A stretch of DNA of 64,000 nt from contig BSDZ01000033.1 in assembly GCA_030268105.1 (NCBI GenBank), forward strand, positions 1 through 64,000. Direction: 5' to 3'. The notes beneath the pieces were generated by a model. The model had not been told where the DNA came from. It was given only the letters and a program-made list of their open reading frames with translations, and searched no databases. The DNA comes from Volvox africanus (lineage: Eukaryota > Chlorophyta > Chlorophyceae > Chlamydomonadales > Volvocaceae). Shown here in pieces: positions 49,263 through 59,700 of this stretch (within the stretch, counting starts at the first letter, position 1; every line of letters starts with the position of its first letter). A program made the position numbers and the translations under genes.

Positions 49263-52033
49263 GGGCTTGCCTGGGTTCCTGTGGAGGGGGCACCGCCCGG
49301 GATTTCTGAACTAACGCGTGGTCGGTGGTCATCCTTACGGCCAGCCGTGAAGGCATTGTTGCCTTGCGTACATGGACACATCGAGCGAGTCATTGCGCGA
49401 CGCATCACGCTTGACGGACGCACGGGACTTCTCTGCTTCGATCCGTTGTGTAATTTGTTTACACCTCGCCGTCCCCTGTCGTCTATCGATCTGTCTAACC
49501 ACGTGATTTTGTTCATCCCCTCGTCTCTGCGTGAGATGTCGGAACAGTTGGCCGTTTATAGGAGATGTAGGCGTCAATATCCAGGCACCGCTGCATGTGT
49601 ATTACTCCCCGCTTTCTGTCGGCGCAAGGCAGAGGCATCGTTAAGGGGTATGCGGCGTATGATACGCCCCAGCACATCCCCATATTCTGCACCGATTTTG
49701 TTTGTCGGTAAGAAGGATGGGACCTTGTGCATGTGCATCGATTACCGGGGGTTGAATGCGAGTACGGTGAAAAATCGCTACCCTTTGCCACGTGTTGACG
49801 ACCTGTTGGATAAGCTGAAGGGATCGGCTTAATTTTCCTCGATTGACTTGCAACAGGGCTATAATCAGATCCGCATCGCTTTTTGGACGCCCTTCGGTCA
49901 CTTCGAGTATACGGTCCTATCATTTGGTTTGACTAATGCCCCTGCGACGTTTCAGGCGGTTATGGACCGAATGTTTAGGCCGTTTATCGACAGGTTCGTT
50001 GTTTGCTACCTGGATGACATCTTGGTCTATTCTAAGACGTGTGAGGAGCACTTGGAGCATCTGCGGCTCGTGCTCGACGTTATGAGGCGGGAGAATTTGT
50101 TTGCTAAACGCGCCAAATGCTTTTGGGCGCAGCCTCAGGTGGAATATTTGGGCCACATTGTGTCGGCTACCGGTGTGAAGATGGACCCGCGGAAGGTCGC
50201 TGTGGTTCGCGATTGGCCCGCACCTCAGAACCTCACGGAGCTGCGTAAGTTCCTTGGCTTGACCAATTATTTCTGAAAGTTCATTGAAAAATATTCCATC
50301 ATTGCGGCCCCGCTTACTAACTTAACTCGCAAAGGCGTTTTCGTTTCGCTCGAGTTGTGGACGTCGCAATGCCAGCGGGCATTCAAAGAGCTCAAGTGAA
50401 CCGTTGCCGAAGATGTCACCCTTGCATTCCCTGATTACTCGTTGCCGTTTCGTGTTGAGGTAGTGTCTGATGCCTCAGTATTTGGAAGCGGCGCTGTATT
50501 GTTACAGGAAGGGCGACCGATCGCCTTCACGAGTAAGAAGTTTTCTGGTGCGGAGATTCGCTACACCACCGGGGAACAGGAGCTTCTGGCCGTACTGCAT
50601 GCTTTAAAGGAATGGCGCTGTTACCTCGAGGGACGCCCGTTTACTTTAAAGACTGACCATAAGCCCCTAACGTTTTTGCAAAACGGTCCGACGTTGAACC
50701 GCCGTCAGGCTAGGTGGATGGAATACCTAGCTAGGTTCGACTGCACCTGGGAGTACATTTCTGGTAAATTGAATATTGCCGATGCTCTCAGTCGACATCC
50801 GTCGCTACACGCTGCAATTTTAGCAGCGCCCATCGTGCGACCGCATAACAAGGAGGTGCCGATCGCGACGGACCTCGCAGAGCGGTTGAAGGTGGCCTAC
50901 AACGCAGATGCCTGGTTCTCGGAGCCGGCTAATGTAGAAAACCTTCGCAAGCAGAATGGCCTTTGGCTACGGACGGAGGGTGCAGCTACGCAAATCGTCG
51001 TTCCGAACGACGACGTGCTATGCTACAACATCCTTGCGTGGTTCCACGAGGACCCGTTAGCAGGACACCCTGGTAGCAACCGGTTGGTCGAGTTGGTGCA
51101 ACATTCCTTTTGGTGGCCTCGTTTGGCTAACGATGCGGCGAACTTCGTACAGACATGCAGTCTGTGCCAGCGCAATAAGGCTTTGTCCGGTAAGGGCCAT
51201 GGGTTGTTGGAACCGTTGCCTGTCCTGGATGCGCCTTGGGAAAGTGTTTCCATGGACTTCGTAGTCGCGCTGCCCAAAACTGAGGGGGGATATGATGCGG
51301 TGTTCGTAATGGTCGATTGCCTGACTAAGATGGTCCACCTAGCACCATGCACATCGTCCTGCACGGCTGAACAAACCACACGCTTGTTTTTCGACAATGT
51401 GGTTCGGTTACACGGGGTTCCCAAAAACGTGATCTCGGACCGCAGTGGACAGTTCACGTCTAAGTTTTGGGAAGCGCTCTGCAAGCTAGTTGGCATGCGT
51501 GTCAACCTGAGCACGGCGTATCACCCGCAGACTGATGGTCAAACCAAACGCACAAACCGCACGTTGGGTGATATGTTGCGCAATTATGCTGGTCGCACAC
51601 CACTCGTTTGGGATACATATTTGACTGCGGCAGAATTCACGCTTAACAACGCTGTTAACCGCTCTACAGGCAAAAGTCCGTTCTTTCTTAACTATGGGTT
51701 TCATCCCGCGCTACCCGTGTGGCGTGAGTTGGAAGTGAACGTGCCTGCTGCTAAACGTTTTGCTAAGTCTTTTATGTCCCGAATCACAGACGCGAAGTCG
51801 TGTTTGGATGCGGCTCAGCATCGAACGACGGAATACTACAACAAATCCAAGCAGGATGTGACGTTTTCAGAAGGGCAACTCATGTTGCTAAGCACCAAGA
51901 ACTTGCGTTCCTTGGCCGACGGATCCCGACTCTTACCCCGCTAGATTGGTCCGTATCCTGTCGTGCGCATGGTTGGGAATGTGGCTGTGGAGCTTGCATT
52001 GCCCGCTGATATGACCATTCACCCCACGTTTCA
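49263..52033 (+). pseudogene. pol: B1 pol, array copy 4
   Basis: Protease deleted, RT stops shared with other copies, integrase Glu to Lys, joined to the middle of the LTR at 52033. Confidence 0.87.
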
Positions 52034-52527
52034 AATATCGTTATTCAGACCCTTGCATCATGTGAATGCCGGAAAGGCTTATACGTTGTTATGCTTGGAC
52101 ATCGCCTATACGCAGTAGGGTTGTCACACTTAGGATTGGCCTCCTAGTGTGAATCGTACGACATTGCGATGCTGCGAGTATAACAGATGCGAGGACGGCT
52201 AAGCAAGATAAGACATTCAATACTGGAGAACACTTGTGTGTTCTACGCTATTATTACTATACACTATTCTACTTAGCCCGAGCTAAGCCTAAACTTCCCT
52301 ATTCACCGCCGCGTGATGATTGCTTGCTTCCGGCGCTGACAGCGATTACGTCCATTGCACCGCTTCGATCTGTAAGACTGTAAGTTATATCTCTTCTTGT
52401 TTGAAGTCTTCCGCTGTCTCTGTTTGCTTGCGCTTGTCTTGCTGTACTTGCAAGTGCTCACGCATCAGTGTCGAAAGCCTTCAGACGCGCAGATACTTAT
52501 GAGCAAACACGAAGGAGAGGTACAACA
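52034..52527 (+). repeat. Truncated B1 3' LTR, array copy 4
   Basis: Same 494-bp remnant, followed by GGCAG and the last A pol segment. Confidence 0.87.
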
Positions 52528-53811
52528 GGCAGGACATCCTGGAAGCACGCGATTGGCAGAGCTGGTACGACGCTCGTTCTGGTGGCCGCGCGTGGTGAAG
52601 GATGCGGAAAACTTTGTGCAAAGGTGCAGTTTATGCCAGCGCAATAAAACACTATCAGGTAAGGCCAGTGTTTATTACAACCTTTACCTATACCAGATGT
52701 CGCTTGGGAAAGTGTTTCTATGGACTTCGTAGTCGCGCTGCCCAAAACTGAAGGGGGATACGACTCGGTGTTCGTAATGGTCGATCGTTTGACCAAGATG
52801 GTTCACTTAGCCCCCTGCACCTCGTCTTGCACCGCTGAGCAAACAGCACGATTATTTTCGATAGCGTGGTTCGATTGCATGGCGTTCCTAAAAATGTGAT
52901 ATCCGATCGCGGCGGTCAATTCACGTCTAAGTTTTGGGAAGCACTATGTCAACTCGTCGGTATGCGCGTTCATTTGAGCACAGCATATCATCCACAATCC
53001 GATGGGCAAACTGAAAGCATAAATCGCACTTTGGGCGACATGTTGAGGAATTTCGCGGGACGCACACCCTTTGTTTGGGATACGTTTCTGACTTCGGCAG
53101 AATTTGCGCTTAACAACGCTGTTAACCGCTCTACAGGTCAAAGCCCTTTCTTTCTGAATTATGGATCATCCTGCGCTACCCGTGTGGCGAGAATTGGAGA
53201 TAAATATCCCTGCGGCTAAAACCTTTGCCAAGTCGTTCCTATCCCGCATGACAGACGCGAAGGCATGCCTGGACGCGGCACAACAACGGACGACGGACTA
53301 TTATAATAAATCTAAACGGGACGTAACATTTTCGGTGGGACAAATGGTATTACTGAGCACTAAGAACTTGCGTTCGCTCGCCGACAGTTCCCGTAAATTG
53401 TTACCTCGTTGGATCGGTCCATATCCCGTTGTTCGCATGGTAGGGAATGTAGCCGTGGAGCTATCCCTACCTTCTGACATGAATATCCATCCCACATTTC
53501 ATATTTCTTTAATTCGCCCTTATCGCGGCACAGCACCCGTTACGAACGACACCGATGCCCCTGCAGTAATGGACCCCGGTCCCGAGACCTGGATCGCAGG
53601 CAAGCAAAAGGTGTATGATGTGGAACGCATACTGGATTATCAGGTTCGTCGCATTGGTCGACAACGACGAAAGCGGAAGGTGCATGAATATCTGGTCAAG
53701 TGGACTGGCTATTCTAGCGAGCATAATTCGTAGGAGCCGATGCGTAACTTCTCGCCGGAAATGAAGCCCCTGTTGGAGGAAGCTCGTCTACGCGCCACGC
53801 AAACCCAATGA
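52528..53811 (+). pseudogene. pol: Family A pol 3' part, array copy 4, extra 1-bp deletion
   Basis: As the other copies, but the T-run after ACGATTA near 52855 has four T where the others have five. This adds a frameshift inside the integrase core between the first and second catalytic Asp. It is the only indel seen between array copies. The purine tract is at 53856-53870. Confidence 0.88.
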
Positions 53812-53870
53812 TCCTTGCAGTCGATGCTGTTCGATGCAGCGAGGATGCTGCATACGGGAGGGGGGATAGT

Positions 53871-54195
53871 TGTTGTACGTGGGTTCAATCACCGTTTACA
53901 ATTATGAAGGCCGCAATGCATTCAGATATCATGAAGCATAATACAATCATATAAGCATGATATACTCGAGTATATCTAGCTAATCAGGCATGTCGCACGG
54001 GGTCTGACGGGGTCTGACGGCAGACTGTAATTCTGTAACTGAAGAACATTGTAAGTTGAATCTTTCCTTGCTATTGAGTCTTCCGCTGTCTACTTTTCGC
54101 ATTGGCTTGCCTTGCTGTTCGTAAGCTTGGTATGCACGCAGCTAACACCTAGACGTGCAGAGCTAATACATGATTGAAGAAGGAAGGATACAACA
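53871..54195 (+). repeat. Short family A LTR, array copy 4
   Basis: 325 bp, same deletion form; followed by the A leader stub 54196-54222, whose last five bases GAATC are the left target duplication of the intact B2. Confidence 0.9.
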
Positions 54196-54222
54196 AATTT
54201 GGTATCGAGACCTGGTTGAATC

Positions 54223-55045
54223 TGTTGTGCTACGGTTCATTTCCCGCCGACGCGTAGGTCGACGCGATCCTACGAGGCGAAGTGCTTTTGTGATGAACGC
54301 ATTGCATATGAATGAATCTGCATGATATAAATGTATTCGTGTACATTTATATATGCATTTGGCATGTTGTCATTATCCATCGCGACATCGCATCATGGCA
54401 AATCCGCCTAGCATGCATGAATAACCGAAGCATTAAAGTGCACATTATGCTCGTGCTACAAACGATAAGTAATATTATCTGATATAATATTACTTCATTA
54501 AAGCACACGTTGAGAGCGCCGCACTCGTCGCGATACATGCCCTGCAACCGGATATCGTTATCCGGACCCTTGCATCATGCGAATGCCGGAAAGGCTTATA
54601 CGTTGTTATACGTAGACATCGCCTAGACGCAGTAGGGTTGTCACATCTAGGATCGGCCTCCTGATGTGAATCGTACGGCATTGCGATGCTGCGAGTATAA
54701 CAGATGCGAGGACGGCTAAGCTAGACAAGACATTCGATACCGGAGAACACTTGTGTGTTCTACATTACTATTACTATACGCTATTCTACTTAGCCCGAGC
54801 TAAGCCTAAACTTCGCTATTCACCGCCGCGTGATGATTGCTTGCATCCGGCGCTGACGGCGATTTCGTCCATTGCATCATTCTGATCCGTAAGACTGTAA
54901 GTTATATCTCTCTTCGTCTTGAAGTCTTCCGCTGTCTCTGTTTGCTCTCGCTTGCCTTGCTGTACTTGCAAGTGCTCGCGCATCGGTGTCGATAGTCTCC
55001 AGACGTGCAGATACTTATGAGCAAACACGAAGGAGAGGTACAACA
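54223..55045 (+). repeat. Intact B2 5' LTR
   Basis: It contains the inverted repeat ATATAAATGT...ACATTTATAT near 54330, the palindromic CCGGATATCGTTATCCGG at 54548-54565, the stem pair CACATC (54642-54647) and GATGTG (54663-54668), and the hairpin AGAACAC-TTGT-GTGTTCT near 54744-54761. A short tract at about 54780-54846 carries B1-type bases in a B2 background. Confidence 0.93.
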
Positions 55046-55048
55046 ATT

Positions 55049-55060
55049 TGGTATCGAGAC
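55049..55060 (+). promoter_or_regulatory. B2 primer-binding site
   Basis: TGGTATCGAGAC, three bases after the LTR. The same 12-mer is used by family A, with different flanking bases beyond it, so both families probably share a tRNA primer. Confidence 0.75.
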
Positions 55061-55112
55061 AGGTTCGTTGCCTAACTGTCTCTCTTTGTCTAATCGGAAG
55101 TAGGTTCTTTCT

Positions 55113-55546
55113 ATGGCGAGTTCCAGCGACGAACCACGAGGACCGCTAGATACTTTTGCCGAAGACTTAGGCCGCGCCGTTTTGGACGCCGCCGCTTCCG
55201 GTTTGTAATTGTTTAATTGCTTTTGTTTAGATTGCTGCACTTGTTGTGTAAGTGTACGCTCTGAGTCGCAGGTAATCTCAGTGCACCGGCATTGCTTGCC
55301 GCGGCGACTGAGACCGGCGTTCGTCCGGATCAGTTGGCGACTCTCATTGCCCAAACTACGGAGATCAGGACTCAGCTGGGCAATTACTTGCTGAGTTTGC
55401 TGAATCTTCTCAAGAGTACTGTCGGTAGGCTCACCGAATCGCTTTGTACTCTTGCCTTTGCGATAGAAGTCGGCTTCTATTACGCAAAACTAGGGTATCG
55501 CTTTGTGCTCCATGTCCGCGGAACACGACGATACGCCGCACACTAG
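55113..55546 (+). CDS. B2 leader protein, probably spliced (exons 55113-55200 and 55272-55546)
   Basis: Exon 1 is 88 nt from ATG 55113; codons 12-30 read LDTFAEDLGRAVLDAAASG. Unspliced it stops two codons later (TAA). GT at 55201 (GTTTGTAA) and AG at 55270-55271 bound a 71-nt pyrimidine-rich gap. Joining restores a Gly codon and continues with LLAAATETG, LIAQTTEI, YLLSLLNLLKSTVG. The frame runs on to TAG 55544-55546, overlapping gag (ATG 55512) in another frame, 120 residues in all, unless a second intron begins at GTAGGC after STVG. Family A matches in exon length, donor and downstream motifs. Function unknown; a co-factor of Gag or a translational regulator are both possible. Confidence 0.6.
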
Positions 55547-56747
55547 CCTAGCTAGCCAACCCGATTTCGTTGTAGCTGCTAGAGCGCCGGATAGAGGTCT
55601 TGAGACTGTTGGCGCGCGAGCCACTCAAGAGCCCCTTTTCCTTCAGACCCCTGCTCACTTAATTGTGCCGCATTCAGCAGTGAACACGAATATGGACAAC
55701 ACTGCTGGACCAAGGGTTCTGCCATTACCTCAAGCTCGAGGGCATGATGACATCCCTGAGGTGATGAGATTGTCGATTCCCGTTCCTAGGCTCAATATTT
55801 CGCTGACCGACAAGACACCAGGGCATAGCATAGCCGATGCAACTCGTGCGTACGTGCGTGACGCTAAAAAGTACCTCCAAGCTGTTCATGGTGGCGATAA
55901 TGACGGTATCAGGTGTCTCTTCGTTGGTAACACCCTCGAGGGCGCAGCGAAGGACTGGTATCGCAATTGGACCAACGCCCGGGGCAGCTATACTTTTGAC
56001 GAGTTAGTCGCCGCTTTGCTCGCACGATTCGCTACTGAGGTTCAAGCACGCGATGTGGAAGCTCGTAACGTTTTGGCAGCCGGTAGCTACCACATGCGTC
56101 GGGATGAAAATGTACCTGCGTACCAGTCACGCTTCGAAGCACTTGTGACTCCCATTGCTGACCTCACCGAATCTGAGCGTGTCTTTTGGTTTAGGCGAGG
56201 CCTAACGAAACTTTTGGCTAAATGGTGCGCCACTGACTTGGTTGGAGCGCAGATCAAGTCGTATGACGCGTTGGTCGCTTTTGCTAAGGGCGCGGAGATA
56301 CGACTTCTTGCCGGCGAGGAAGAAGTCAAGTCTGCCCCTCGTGCAAATGCCGTGCAAGTGCAGGATCCGCTTGGGGAAGCTGTGGCTCTCGACCAGGACC
56401 TCGGCGCGACCCGCCCCACGCCTACTGCCGCGACGCGACGCAGCAACGGGCAACGCAAGGCGCGCGGGGGCGCTAGCTCGGGTGTCCGTGGTACAGGAGG
56501 GGCAGGTCCGAGCTCGGACCCAGCTAGGAACAGGAAGCGTGGTGGTGCGCCGTCGTCGGCAGCCGCACAGCGTTCCGACCCCAACGCGAAGCGTACTCGT
56601 ACGGACGACACATTTATGCCAAAATGGAATTGCAATCGTTCCGAATTCGAGCGTCGAAAATTGGCCAACGTTTGTCTACGGTGTGCGGAGAGCCATTCTA
56701 CGAAGGATTGCCCTCTAATGCCGCCGTTTGTACCTCAGCCGAAATAG
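55512..56747 (+). CDS. gag: Gag polyprotein, family B, 411 aa
   Basis: Structural protein of the particle. ATG at 55512; an upstream TTG in frame was not used as start. A variable N-terminus is followed by a conserved IPEVMRLSIPVPRLNI stretch also present in family A (IPEVMKLTIPVPKLNI), then the capsid region (YLQAVHGGD, CLFVGNTLEGAAKDWYRNW, TFDELVAALLARFA, PAYQSRFEAL). An Arg/Ser/Gly-rich basic region precedes the zinc knuckle CLRCAESHSTKDC at 56673-56711, spacing C-x2-C-x3-H-x4-C. It ends in TAG at 56745-56747. Confidence 0.95.
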   Translation: MSAEHDDTPHTSLASQPDFVVAARAPDRGLETVGARATQEPLFLQTPAHLIVPHSAVNTNMDNTAGPRVLPLPQARGHDDIPEVMRLSIPVPRLNISLTDKTPGHSIADATRAYVRDAKKYLQAVHGGDNDGIRCLFVGNTLEGAAKDWYRNWTNARGSYTFDELVAALLARFATEVQARDVEARNVLAAGSYHMRRDENVPAYQSRFEALVTPIADLTESERVFWFRRGLTKLLAKWCATDLVGAQIKSYDALVAFAKGAEIRLLAGEEEVKSAPRANAVQVQDPLGEAVALDQDLGATRPTPTAATRRSNGQRKARGGASSGVRGTGGAGPSSDPARNRKRGGAPSSAAAQRSDPNAKRTRTDDTFMPKWNCNRSEFERRKLANVCLRCAESHSTKDCPLMPPFVPQPK

Positions 56748-56786
56748 GGGCTTGCCCGGGTTCCTGCGGAGGGGGCACCACCTGGG
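56745..56786 (+). promoter_or_regulatory. Putative UAG readthrough signal, B2 gag-pol junction
   Basis: TAG is followed by a 7-nt spacer GGGCTTG and CCCGGG (56755-56760), able to pair with CCTGGG (56781-56786) across a 20-nt loop. In B1 the arms are CCTGGG and CCCGGG: the bases are exchanged but the stem remains. Gag and pol share one frame, so a frameshift is not needed. Confidence 0.6.
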
Positions 56787-59700
56787 ATTTCTGAACTAAC
56801 GCGTGGTCGGTGGTCATCCTTACGGCCAGCCGTTAAGGCATTGTTGCCTTGTGTACTTGGACACATCGAGCGAGTCATTGCGCGACGCATCACGCTTGAC
56901 GGACGCACGGGACTTCTCTGCTTCGACCCGTTGTGTAATTTGTTTACACCTCGCCGTCCCCTGTCGTCTATCGATCTGTCTAACCACGTGGTTTTGTTCA
57001 TCCCCTCGTCTCTGCGTGAGATGTCGGAACAGTTGGCCATATACAGGAGATGTAGGCGTCAATATCCAGGCACTGCCGCATGTGTATTACTCCCTGCTTT
57101 CTGTCGGCGCAAGGCAGAGGCATTGTTAAGGGGTATGCGGCATGTCCACCGGTTCGAGCCGGGCACCGTTTTGTTTAATGGTGTGGATCGGGAGGGTACG
57201 CTGGCTCCGTGGCCACACCTATCCTACTCGGTTGACGTTTGGTACGAAGCTCCTGATGGGGGTGCCGTTGGTTACGGACCCGCCTTAAGTGCACTGACGT
57301 TGTCTGCTGGGCAGTCGCTCGTAGATAACCGTGTCCCTGTGGTTCAGATCGGTTTGAATGGCCGTACCCTGAAGGCACTTGTTGACACCGGTGCCAGCGA
57401 CGACTTCATCTCTGTCGCAGAGGTGAATGCGCTGGGGTTGTCCCCAGAGTCGCCTGATTGTCCACAGGTTACCCTTGCTGACGGGGGTAAGCATCCCATC
57501 GTGGGCAGGATTACCCTTAGCCTATCGTTAGGCCCTTTGCGTGTTGTGACCCGGCCGTACGTGCTGCAGGGCTTAGCAGAGACTGCACCGTACATAATGG
57601 GGTCGTCGACATTACGACAGTACCGCGCGCGCATCGACATGGAGACCGCAACCCTGCATATGTGCAAGGGTACTCTGTCGATTAAGGTACCTTTCCTGTC
57701 GTTCGAACATGTCACACCAAAGGAGGGCGAAACTGAGGCGGTGCCTATGGTTAATTTCGCTGTGACCGCAATGGCCGCGCGAATCGAACCAGAGCTAGTC
57801 GGGCGTAAGGAGGCCGTCCGTTTGTTACGGAAGGGTGCCCACGGACTGCTTTTAAGGCCGCGGGTGAGCTGTTGTGTCACCACCGCGCAGATTTCTGTGG
57901 ATCCTGAGGTTGAGGCCCTACTGTCGCAGTATGAGGACGTCTTTAAAGATATCCCTGGCCTACCACCTATGCGTCCTGTTGATCACACAATCCCTCTCAT
58001 GCCTGGAGCGCAGCCTACGGCCCGGCCAATGTACAGGTTGAGTCCATTGGAGCTGGACGAGGTGAAGCGCCAGGTGACGGATTTGCTCGCGAAGGGTATG
58101 ATACGCCCCAGCACATCCCCGTATTCTGCACCGATTTTGTTTGTCGGTAAGAAGGATGGGACCTTGCGCATGTGCATTGATTACCGGGGGTTAAATGCGA
58201 ATACGGTGAAAAATCGCTACCCTTTGCCACGCGTTGACGACCTGTTGGATAAGCTGAAGGGCTCGGCTTATTTTTCCTCAATTGACTTACAACAGGGCTA
58301 CAATCAGATTCGCATCGCTGCCTCTGATATCCCGAAAACCGCTTTTCGGACGCCCTTCGGTCACTTTGAGTATACGGTCCTATCATTTGGTTTGACTAAT
58401 GCCCCTGCGACGTTTCAGGCGGTTATGGACCGAATGTTTAGGCCGTTTATCGACAGGTTCGTTGTTTGCTACCTGGATGACATCTTGGTATATTCTAAGA
58501 CGCGCGAGGAGCACTTGGAGCATCTGCGGCTCGTGCTCGACGTTATGAGGCGGGAGCAATTGTTTGCTAAACGCGCCAAATGCTTTTGGGCGCAGCCTCA
58601 GGTGGAATATTTGGGCCACATTGTGTCGGCCACCGGTGTGAAGATGGACCCGCGGAAGGTCGCCGTGGTTCGCGATTGGCCCGCGCCTCAGAACCTCACG
58701 GAACTACGTAAGTTCCTTGGCTTGACCAATTATTTCCGAAAGTTCATTGAAAAATATTCCATCATTGCGGCCCCGCTTACTAACTTAACTCGCAAAGGCG
58801 TTTTCGTTTCGCTCGAGTCGTGGACGTCACAATGCCAGCGGGCATTCGAAGAGCTCAAACGAATCGTTGCCGAAGATGTCACCCTTGCATTCCCTGATTA
58901 CTCGTTGCCATTTCGTGTTGAGGTAGTGTCTGATGCCTCAATATTTGGAAGCGGCGCTGTATTGTTACAGGAAGGGCGACCGATCGCCTTCACGAGTAAG
59001 AAGTTTTCTGGTGCGGAGATTCGCTACACCACCGGGGAACAGGAGCTTCTGGCCGTACTGCATGCTTTAAAGGAATGGCGCTGTTACCTCGAGGGACGCC
59101 CGTTTACTTTAAAGACTGACCATAAGCCCCTAACGTTTTTGCAAAGCGTTCCGACGTTGAACCGCCGTCAAGCTAGGTGGATGGAATACCTAGCTAGGTT
59201 CAACTGCACCTGGGAGTATATTTCTGGTAAATTGAATATTGCCGATGCTCTCAGTCGACATCCGTCGCTACACTCTGCAATTTTGGCAGCGCCCGTCGTG
59301 CGGCCGCGTAGCGAGGAGGTTCCGATCGCGACGGACCTCGCGGAGCGGTTGAAGGTTGCCTACAACGCAGACGCCTGGTTCGCGGACCCGGCTAATGTAG
59401 AAAACCTTCGCAAGCAGAATGGCCTTTGGCTACGGACGGAGGGTGCAGCTACGCAAATCGTCGTTCCGAACGACGACGCGCTACGCTACGACATCCTTGC
59501 GCGGTTCCACGAGGACCCGTTAGCAGGACACCCTGGTAGCAAGCGATTGATCGACTTGGTGCAACGTTCCTTTTGGTGGCCTCGTTTGGCTAAGGATGCG
59601 GCGAACTTCGTACAGACATGCAGTCTGTGCCAGCGCAATAAGGCTTTGTCCGGTAAGGGCCATGGGTTGTTGCAACCGTTGCCTGTCCCGGATGCGCCTT

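Larger units (their letters stand above)
19490..56155 (+). repeat. Composite tandem array, 9,223-bp unit, almost four copies
   Basis: Every landmark recurs at exactly 9,223 bp: for example B1 gag ends at 21593, 30816, 40039 and 49262, and short A LTRs start at 26203, 35426 and 44649. The fourth copy loses one T in a T-run near 52855, giving 53871. Approximate copies are 19490-28712, 28713-37935, 37936-47158 and 47159-56155. Each unit joins parts of three retrotransposons, so it is a segmental tandem duplication rather than separate insertions. Copies 2-4 of the B1 part are almost identical; copy 1 has more private differences. Confidence 0.96.

Noticed and set aside
56087..56668. 193-codon minus-strand frame opposite gag
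   Set aside because: Shadow of the gag reading frame; its residues change in step with synonymous gag changes.
56740..56760. Minus-one or plus-one frameshift between gag and pol
   Set aside because: Gag and pol are in the same frame in A and B; no shift is required and no clear slippery heptamer with overlap is present.
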